Source: Ascarosepion bandense (Eukaryota > Mollusca > Cephalopoda > Sepiida > Sepiidae). Taken from it: a stretch of 64,000 nucleotides of DNA. The notes under the pieces were generated by a model, which was not told the DNA's origin, did not search any database, and worked only from the letters and a program-made list of their open reading frames with translations. Shown one piece after another: positions 55,996-64,000 of this stretch; within the stretch, counting starts at the first letter, position 1; every line of letters starts with the position of its first letter. The stretch spans positions 992,001 through 1,056,000 of the forward strand of contig JBBBDQ010001028.1 of assembly GCA_037127315.1 (NCBI GenBank), written 5' to 3'. A program made the position numbers and the translations under genes.

Positions 55996-56740
55996 CAAAT
56001 ACATTTGTTACTTCAATCCCTAACCCATATAAGACTATCCTTCTTATTCTTCAAAATAGAGAGAAATCTATTTATGCAAAAGTACAGAAAACCGGAAAAC
56101 TTTTTTAATAAATATACAGCATGGCTTCAGCGACATTTTAAAAAAAGTATTTTTTCGACATTTAAAGAAAATCACAAAAAGGAATTTTTTAGGAAGTTAG
56201 GTTTATTTGAATTTGAATGTATCTAGCGTCTGTAATAAGAAAAAAAATTATTTCTTTCTCTTCTTTTTCCCCTCCCTTCCTTTTTCTCTTTTACCTCCCA
56301 CCTCCTTTTCGTTTTGTTTAACCTAATATCAATTCAACACGCCGTCTGTTCAGTTTACTTTACTGTCCTCTTCCCCTTTTTGTGAACCCAGATGATACCA
56401 TTTTTTCCCCTTTTTTTATTTTTTATATTTTTTATTTTTTTACAATTCTGTCTATGAGTTGAATAGAGAAAATAGACATCATATACTTCAAATTATCTCC
56501 AGTTTCGGGATAGCATTTGTTGCTGAGGTGATGTGTTATCCCCTTCGGGGATTTCATGTCGAAATGTGCATTTAACATCTTTGAAAAAATTTAATCTAAT
56601 TTATATTTGCTCTGTAATTTTTATTACATGGAGCTCTCCTCCTGTATCATTTTTAATATTAAAATTTAATATTTAATATTAATTAGGATCGGGTTTTGGA
56701 ATTTACCTTCCTGCTTTTTCTGCTTGGATTAAAGTATTTA

Positions 56741-56776
<36 letters not shown>

Positions 56777-57843
56777 GTATTGTCCTACGCCAAAGGCACG
56801 ACTCAGAGTTTCATGCGTTATGCAATCATCATGTGCATATTTCAAAATGACAGTTTAATAGATTTGAATTTAAGTTCATTCGATATTCATGGGAATTAAA
56901 TCTTATAAAGTTAAGTTACTGCTTTTTTAATAACAAGCTTAAATATTCTAAGATTACATGCCGATAAAAATTAAAATTAAAATTTAGAATTAAAATATGA
57001 AATGAAAAATATTAAAACTATCAAAAGTCAGGGAGAAGAAATCAAAGGGGCGTAAATCATAAAAATTAAAAATTTGAATATTCTATATTACATGTAGATA
57101 AAAAATCTAAATTTTAGAATTAGAAATAAAAGTAAAAATTAAAAAATAAAATTTAAAATTTAAATTAAAATTAAAAAATAAACAATGCAGAGAGCAAAAA
57201 TTAAAGGGACGTAATTCATAATTGTTAAAAGTAATATTTGCAGGGGGGGGGATAGAAAGAGTAATATTGTTAACAGACGGATATAAAGATCGTTTAGCAC
57301 GAATTTCTCAATATTAAGGTATAGAGCATTAATAGCAACCACTAAAATGAAATGCTCATTTATCTGTCTCCACTCTTAGTTTCGCGGAAACGGTATCTAC
57401 ACGTCTCGAAGCATGATATGAACATTTTACTGTAAAACCCCCTTACGAGACCTCTACTTGAATAGCCTCAGATTAGAGTGAGCAGCGCAGTGAGTCAGAC
57501 ACACTCCTATAAAATCCCAGTTCCATTTTCATTGATGATGAAACCTCAAACTGGATTACTCCTACGTGCAGCTCGGTGACTTGGTACTTTCAGTGTGTCA
57601 GAGTTGCACTCATCGCCACAGGACTTGAAAGAGTCAAAAGATTAAATCTGGAAGATCTTGTCCAAATGAAGGAAGATGTCTATTAAGTCAAATGTTGAAA
57701 TTTATTTAATTTCTGAAAATCTGATGGCATCTCCGTGATTTTTTTTATAACCACACGCAGTTTGCGTAGCACTGAGAACTCTTAGCATCAGACAAGCATT
57801 AATCTGATGATAAGAACCAGTCAATACGATTTAAAAAGTAAGG
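55442..57843. other. No gene recognised; (AAT)n(AT)n and (TA)n tracts
   Basis: Compound (AAT)n(AT)n at 55903-55991 and (TA)n at 56744-56775. 56270-56450 is rich in CT and T runs. 57400-57700 has a more even composition, but no open frame with known motifs was recognised. Confidence 0.55.
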
Positions 57844-58150
57844 ATGTGCGTTGTGGTGTAGTGGATATCGGCATGGAACGAGAAATCGGGGAGCCGAGTG
57901 TGAATTCTAGTTGAATTTTTTGCATTCATTTACGCGCAAATATCTTTGGGAATTAATTCGTCCCTTTTCTCGAGTTATGGGTTAAATAACATAACAGATT
58001 GAGTTTTATAACGTTGGTTGGTAACCAGTCTACTACAGAAAGTAATAGCAACCTACTGCGGAATAATCATCTGCTCAGTCAGTCATGTCTGTTTCGAGAC
58101 GTGATCGCCCAAGCGTGTATCACCTATGACACTTAACTGAGGCAGTGACG
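57844..58150 (+). mobile_element. tRNA-derived SINE, full length
   Basis: Head TGTGCGTTGTGGTGTAGTGG, B-box region GAGTGTGAATTCTAGTTGAA, body with part of the ACCCTTGGGAAAGGTATTAA block deleted (ATCTTTGGGAATTAATTCG), and tail GTGTATCACCTATGACACTT. Confidence 0.88.
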
Positions 58151-58437
58151 CGCTCATTAATACACGAACTATAAAACGATATGATCACTGCTATATATTC
58201 ATTTTACAAAACAACACATTAAATGCATTAGTTGATCAACGTAACAAGTCTGGTCACAATTTTGATTTAAAAAGTGTTACTCTAATTAAAAGAGTAAACA
58301 ATTTACTGAGACAAAAATGTTTTAAAAAATGCTTTAATCACTAGATCATCCACAGTAAATTTGCGTCCAGATTCTTACAAAGTTTCACCATTCTTGGCAG
58401 ATCTTGTTTGGGGGTGAAATGATAATGATTTCAAATG

Positions 58438-58470
<33 letters not shown>

Positions 58471-58474
<4 letters not shown>

Positions 58475-59004
58475 CCAATAACTTGGACCGATTTTAAATG
58501 GGAACTAAGTTTAAACGTCTAATGATTTTTTAAAAATTTCTTTTAGATTTAACAACTTCAGTCTTTATCAGTTTCAACCATGAAAAGATTAACAATCGAA
58601 CAACGTGTGAAAGTTATCGAAGCCTATTACGAAAATGGACGTTCAAAGAAGAGACGTTCTAGGTCGCATTTGTATTTATCTCTCGAAACAGTGATGCCAA
58701 TTTGCCACAATGATCGTGCGACTTGACGCCTTTAAATTTCTTCCTTTGGGGTCATCTCAAAAGTAAAATCTATGCCAACAACAATTCAACAGCTAAAGAA
58801 TGGGATAATAACGCATATCGGTGAGATCGAAGAGCAACTATGCAGAGACGTCATTAAAAAAATTGTCAATAGAGTTGAGGTGTGCCGCCGAAGCATTGGC
58901 AGACATTTTGGGTGATATTATTTTTCACACACAATTGCAATGACTGAAATAACATGATCCAATAGTGAAATTTAAAAAAATTTAGCTTCGATCCGTCTTA
59001 ATGG

Positions 59005-59010
<6 letters not shown>
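58471..59010 (+). mobile_element. Internally deleted mariner-like element in (TA)n
   Basis: Imperfect terminal inverted repeats: GTTCCAATAACTTGGACCGA at 58472-58491 and, read inward on the minus strand from 59006, GTTCCATTAAGACGGATCGA. The element sits inside a (TA)n tract (58440-58470 on the left, 59010-59052 then (GT)n on the right), consistent with TA targeting. It codes for the start of a transposase (MKRLTIEQRVKVIEAYYENG, from ATG 58580), then by deletion its end: CDLTPLNFFLWGHLKSKIYA (the expected third catalytic Asp reads Asn), IGEIEEQLCRDVIKKIVNRV and EVCRRSIG. The central catalytic part is gone, so it is non-autonomous. Confidence 0.8.
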
Positions 59011-59068
<58 letters not shown>

Positions 59069-59217
59069 TATAAATGGAACAGAGAGAACGAACTGTTCAG
59101 TCACTGTCTATTTAATACAAATCCTCATTCGTAGTGTCATTTGTTAAAATTTAATTCGGATTCTAAGAAGGACTGCTATAACCAATTTTTGGGAAGAATA
59201 TTCGTTTTAATATTCGC

Positions 59218-59303
59218 AGAAAGTTATGGTAACCTACTTCGAGAAAATCTTCTGTCCGGTCAGTCATCCCTTTTATCACGTATGACACTTAACTGACTGA
59301 TTC
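59218..59303 (+). mobile_element. SINE tail fragment
   Basis: AGAAAGTTATGGTAACCTAC, then GTCCGGTCAGTCATCCC and ATCACGTATGACACTTAACT, the 3' third of the main SINE with a deletion of the CGAGACATGATCGCCCAAGC region. Confidence 0.8.
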
Positions 59304-59639
59304 ACTTTGGTATTGATATTATTTCAAATGTATTAACCTTTTTGATGCTCTAAGATTGAAAGTATAAAGTAACTATTTTAATCGTAGTAATTTCTGTTTT
59401 AAACTTTTATACCTCCACACACATATATACATGTAAAATTTTAATCTACAAATCTATCATGACTTGCTTTTATCAATCTAATTTGTAAATGTAATTTTAA
59501 GCATATGTTTTACTCTGTAGTGAACAAAACAAGTTATACGTTAAAATTCAAATCTGACTCATTGTTAGAAATAAACGAATTTTCTGAAATTTACAAACTT
59601 TGCTTAACACACACAAAACTTGCGAAATTTTACACCTCG

Positions 59640-59692
59640 ATGTGAAATGTTTGTTGTTCAATGGAAAGCCCAGAATCACATTCTGGAGTAAA
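59640..59692. repeat. Dispersed repeat, inverse copy at 61755-61825
   Basis: TTCAATGGAAAGCCCAGAAT followed by CACATTCTGG resembles, on the opposite strand, 61755-61825 (CCCAGATTTAATTCTGGGCT, then TCCCATTGGACGATAAACAA). Both copies encode LGFPL(D/N)(D/N)K in the corresponding frame. Confidence 0.55.
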
Positions 59693-59895
59693 TTGCTAAA
59701 CGATATAAAAGACGATAAAAAAGATGGCACTCTTCAGAGAGTTAAGACGACGAGCAATTATCACTCTCAAGCGATCGTATTATTATTACCTCCCTCTTTC
59801 TCTCTCACCTCCTTCATTGTTCAACCGTCTACTTCTACTTGATAACCTCACGGAACCCTTGAACCCTTCAAAAGCACTCCTACCCAACAAACGCT

Positions 59896-59941
59896 CATAC
59901 ATACATACATACATACATACATACATACATACATACATACG
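59896..59941. repeat. (CATA)n microsatellite
   Basis: About 11 CATA units. The surrounding open frames on both strands (Tyr-Ile-His-Thr and Met-Tyr-Val-Cys repeats) derive from it. Confidence 0.95.
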
Positions 59942-60149
59942 CATAAACTCTCTCCAACAAATTACTCCTACGAACTCTACCCTTAACTTCTTAATAATGT
60001 TTCTAATTGAACTTCTACAATTCATGTTATCCTTTTCTATCAATAAATTTCTATTTTTACATTCAAAATGTATATATTTATTCTTCCACACATTCCAATC
60101 TCCAACCTGTTGACAACCTTTTAATGATAACGAATAATCTGTAAGTTGT

Positions 60150-60232
60150 AGGGAGTTCGGTTATGTATGACACAAGGCCGAATTAATAAACATTATCCAT
60201 CTCCCTATAGCTTCAACTCTCCGCCTAAATGA
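60150..60232 (+). repeat. Dispersed repeat, related to 30395-30490
   Basis: GGGAGTTCGGTTATGTATGA with CACAAGGCCGAATTAATAAA and CTCCCTATAGCTTCAACTCT align with the 30.4-kb copy in the same orientation and order. Confidence 0.5.
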
Positions 60233-60539
60233 AGATATTCCTACAAAATACTTAGAAATCATACAATTCACAATCACATTTTTTCTAAATATTAGCATAA
60301 GAATCTTTGGGCCACCAATCTTTGGCAGTACCACACAGCTACACGATATTTAGCAACAGTAATGGAAATACAATGTGGTATAGTGTGTCGTGGTATGATG
60401 TGTCAATGAAAATACAACGTGATATGGTGTGTCATAAAAATAGACAGCTCTTTACTTGTGAATGAATTGAAGTTGGGCTCTGGAATAGTCTTTTACGAAT
60501 AATTTTTTCTAGTCTTAACTCTAAATGTACTGGTGGAAC

Positions 60540-62760
60540 GGGAAAAGGAGAGAAAGAGAGAGAATTCAAGTATAGGAATGTAACGGCCCGAAAATAACTT
60601 TATCTCGAACAATCACCGAAAAATGAAAGTAAATAGAGGAGAATCTGCATAAAGAAAGTGAAAAGGAAAAAGAAAAAAAAAGAGAAAGAAAACAGCCAAG
60701 AAAATAAAAAAGAAAGTCAGACTCTTTCGAAGACAAATGCCAAATGCCATAAAATATTCTTTAAATAATGTCGACATCTGATCTTTCTAAATTAACTAAA
60801 TCGTTTAGTTCTTGAAACTGTATATAAAACAAAATTTTCTAACCGAGAAGAAGAGTGGATTTATATGAAGTGAGAGGTCTGAAGGGAGAGTTCAGGGCAG
60901 ATACTTTACAAATGAAACTTAAGAAAAAAAATATAATTATTTTTGACACCCATCCAAAAATAAGAGGTCGAATGCACAAGAAAAGAATAAATAGAACAAG
61001 AATAGAAAAGAAAAAATATCAATGAAGGAATTGATGACAGCGATAAAATAAAGGCAAGTGAAAAATATACAAGTTAAACCGATAAGTATGATAAAAAAAA
61101 AAAAGAAAAAGAAAGGGAGAGAGAAAAATAAAATTTTTCAGAAAAGGTTAATAAAAAATAAAAGAAGTGGAGAAAAAGTAGTGAATGTAGAAGAGAAAAA
61201 GGAAGAAAAATAGATTGAAAGAGAATAAACGAAAGAAATGGTTGGAGAAAAACCAAAAAAATAAAGGGAGTAAACAGGAAGTAATGTAGTGGGTTATCCG
61301 TTATAGTGAAGTGTATTTGTGTGTTGAAACAGATTAACTGAATTTGGACTCGTTAGTAGATAGCCCACTATAAGAGGGGTATAAAACAAGAAAATCAAAT
61401 TGTGTATAGAAACAAAATTTATATATATATATATATATATATAAATTAACATTTTTTTACAAATAAAAGTAATGTCTTTTGGTTGGTAAAAAGGTCGTTA
61501 AAAATGTTCATAACAGTAAATGCCGAAAAGAGTTTGTGCGTATGTATGTGTGAGCGTTTGTTTGTTAGGTGTGTCTTTGAAGTCTTCGCTCAGTCCATCG
61601 GGTAAGTGGCTCAGTGAACAGTAAAGAAGAAGATGAGAGAGAAAAGAGAGGCAACATAATGATCGCTTGGCGTGGTCAAGGGACGTGTTAATTATGCTCG
61701 TATTTTCTCAACTCCCTATTGCTTTCTTGTGTCGTCCTTTTATTTCGTTTTCGGGGCTCCGAACAAGTCATTTGGGAATTCACGCCCAGATTTAATTCTG
61801 GGCTTCCCATTGGACGATAAACAAAATTCACGTCGGCTCACGAAAAGGGTCCGTAAAAGGAATTTGATATTTTTTTTTATTTTATTTACCACTGGAACTT
61901 CTGCGTGGAGCGCAGATGCACAAAGACCAGTTTTAGTCATTTGATATCTGGACCTCTGAGGGCAAAAGTCCGGTCCCTCGCTTGCTTGGTATCACCACAG
62001 TAGAAAGAGAGTAGGTTGGAAATCTTTCTACTTAAGAAGGTTGCTGAGGCAGTTGGTAGAAGAAAGTAAAATAGATGAAGTTATGAATGAAGGAGAAAGA
62101 AGAGGAGGAGGAGGAGGAAGAGGAGGAGGAGGAGGAGGAGGAGGAGGAGGAAGAAGATGTGATAATTTAAAGATGGAGAAACGAAAGGGGAAGAAGAAAT
62201 AATGATTAAATAAAACTGTATGAAATGAAAAGAGAAAGAAAATACAAGAAAATAAAAAGATTTTCTTTCTATCCGTACGGACTCGTATAAACTTATATCG
62301 ATTAATATACGTGTATAATACTAAGATATACTGAAAATATTCTTAATTTTGGTCGACACAAATAAAAAGTTGAGATTATCAAAAGCAAGAATAAATCGAA
62401 TATTTTTGTGCTTAAATACATAGATTTTGTTTTGACTTCAGAATCAGATTCACTTGTTCAGAAGAAGTGAGAAACAGAATTGAGAAGAAAAAGGCGATAA
62501 AAAGAAAAGTTTGAAAAAAAAAAAACTACTAAGTAAAGAAAGGGGTTAAACATTGAGACGAAAGAAATAGTGATAAACATTGAAATAAAAAAAGAAAGAA
62601 TAAGTAATAGATAAAGAAAAATAAAGACATAAGATTAGTCCGGCTGTATAAAATCAAAAGCAAGTAAAACAAAAATGAAGAAAGAGGAAAAATCAGAATA
62701 AAATGGCGTAGGAGAGAAAGAAAAACTAACAAAAGAAAAATTACAAAAAGAAGAAAAAAT
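60540..62760. other. Purine-biased tract without genes
   Basis: For about 2.2 kb the plus strand is strongly A/G-rich (GAAAAGGAGAGAAAGAGAGA; GAAAGAGAATAAACGAAAGA), with a (GGA)n tract at 62099-62157 and (TA)n at 61420-61443. An even-composition island at 61640-62030 contains the second copy of the 59.64-kb repeat. Open frames here are low complexity. Confidence 0.7.
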
Positions 62761-63670
62761 GAACACTGGCAAGTGAACCAACAGATCAGTAATATTTGAG
62801 GCTGATTTTTTTTTCTAACAATTTCTTTGTAACGTGATAAACATTCTTGACAGCTTTCCCTCATTGGACACGGGTTTATTATCTTTCTTGCAAGAACTTT
62901 TGATGTCATTTTGTTTCTGCATTTAAAAGAGGAGAGAAATTTAATAAGAAATAATACTGAATTTTATCTGCATTCAAATCGCTTACTATTATCATTTTTA
63001 AAGCTGCTGTGCTTTCAAATTTTAATTTAAAGAGAAAGAAATGTTTTAACAAAATGTTTGGTTTAGTTAAATCATTTATTGTGTTTTTTGTTATTAATGT
63101 GTTTTGAAATTTATCCTTTTTTTATTATAATTTACTTATTATCGAAATTTGCAATTTTACTCATAGAACGTTGCCTATTTATTACTTGGATTTTATTTTG
63201 AGAATTTATTACTTTCTTAGGAAAAATGTCCAACATTTCTCCCACACCAAAAAACATTTCCCTCGCACAACAAATTACAATGCTGAATTAATACATAATT
63301 GTTTTTTAACTGGTCAAAATTAATCGGCCAAAACAGTTAAATTGTTATGGAAATAGAAGTAACAATGAGAAACAAAATCAAAATGGTCTACTGTATAAGG
63401 TCTTTCTTTTAATTCTTGTTTTCCAAATTTATCTAATTTTCGTTTGCTTTCAGCCACGATAAATGTAAGAGACGCCCTTCTAACAATTTCCTGTTGTCCC
63501 CGTTCGATTTTTTATCATATTCGCTACGTCTTCCTCAATTCTATCTTGATACTTTGGCTAGGTTCTGCTTAATTGTAATATAAATGTCTGTAATAATCTG
63601 ATTTGTAAATTTTTATTATCACAATTATTTCCGTCAACCATGACTTCCTGAAAAAGCTTTTACTTCTTTC
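62761..63670. other. No gene recognised
   Basis: AT-rich. A pyrimidine-tract acceptor-like sequence (TTTTCGTTTGCTTTCAG, ending at 63453) is present but is not followed by a convincing exon. Confidence 0.5.
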
Positions 63671-63674
63671 TGAT

Positions 63675-63795
63675 GTGAGCTCAATGCCTTTCAAAGATGC
63701 ATGGAGACATATATTAACCAAATATGATAAGAGTGCTAAAAGAAGACGGATCTCTGATGTTACCATTTTATCAAACTCACTAGAAATTTGTAGCT
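63675..63795 (+). other. Candidate coding exon, unproven
   Basis: The frame MPFKDAWRHILTKYDKSAKR continues RRRISDVTILSNSLEICS (internal ATG near 63686) and ends at TAGCT|GTAAGT, a consensus donor with the intron starting at 63796. A pyrimidine-rich stretch TTTTACTTCTTTCTGATGTGAG precedes it, ending in AG at 63680. The composition looks coding, but the peptide is not recognised and no neighbouring exon is in the window. Confidence 0.25.
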
Positions 63796-63888
63796 GTAAG
63801 TGGAATCAATTTGCTATTATCTTGTTAAAGGCCAAAATGATTACAAAACTAAATATACACGAATACATGTATGTCTACATCACTCATG

Positions 63889-63892
<4 letters not shown>

Positions 63893-63929
<37 letters not shown>

Positions 63930-63934
63930 ACACG
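63893..63934. repeat. (CA)n microsatellite
   Basis: About 20 CA units with one interruption (CAAACA). Confidence 0.95.
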
Positions 63935-64000
63935 TGAAATTCGTCATCACAGAGACCAGGTTCTTTGGTAAAGCGGCTCTCAAAATGCTTCTAAAACGCC

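Overview
The window looks like intergenic or intronic DNA from a cephalopod, most likely an octopus. It is AT-rich and full of microsatellites. It holds at least seven copies or pieces of one tRNA-derived SINE whose body and tail (TCACGTATGGCACTTAACTG) match what I remember of octopus SINEs. The rest is a dense mix of animal retrotransposons and DNA transposons. The species assignment comes from memory and was not checked by a search. No complete host gene is visible. A few short open stretches with good splice signals (1.76-1.82 kb, 2.33-2.39 kb, 63.7 kb) and one promoter/first-exon-like stretch (29.4-29.6 kb) are the only hints of host sequence.

Layout. 0-5.8 kb: microsatellites, foldback hairpins, candidate exons, a SINE and a mariner relic. 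5.8-12.5 kb: a gypsy-type LTR retrotransposon on the minus strand, bounded by TG...CA termini and a perfect 5-bp target duplication (CCTTC). Its 5' LTR is 1,780 bp long because the U3 part holds six tandem ~240-bp units made almost wholly of stem-loops. Its 3' LTR has kept only the last 256 bp. 13-19.3 kb: a broken Penelope-like element split by a jockey/CR1-type LINE, SINEs and an unassigned insert. 20.2-21.1 kb: gypsy integrase relic. 22.3-25.4 kb: an RTE-type LINE with two frame breaks. 26-41 kb: relics of two LINE families, two Tc1-like transposons, a possible solo LTR and SINE pieces. 41.4-44.2 kb: a 5'-truncated gypsy pol with a dead integrase and a 3' LTR. 45.3-48.4 kb: mariner relic, then a decayed Ty1/copia element. 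48.6-52.75 kb: a LINE of the R2/R4 type with a restriction-like endonuclease, close to full length. 53-64 kb: SINEs, a mariner-like element inserted in a (TA)n tract, long microsatellites and a 2-kb purine-biased tract.

The most unusual item is the hairpin chain in the U3 of the 5.8-12.5 kb element (10973-12416, with more palindromes to 12496). Two unit subtypes keep the same stems with different paired bases, as expected if the structure rather than the sequence is maintained. In the leader of the same element, the LTR-end/primer-binding-site junction is repeated five or six times as a degenerate array. The element proteins are recognised by motif (zinc knuckles, DSG protease, YLDD/YADD/YMDD polymerase boxes, DDE or PD...D endonuclease residues). 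All carry breaks, so none is presented as a working gene.
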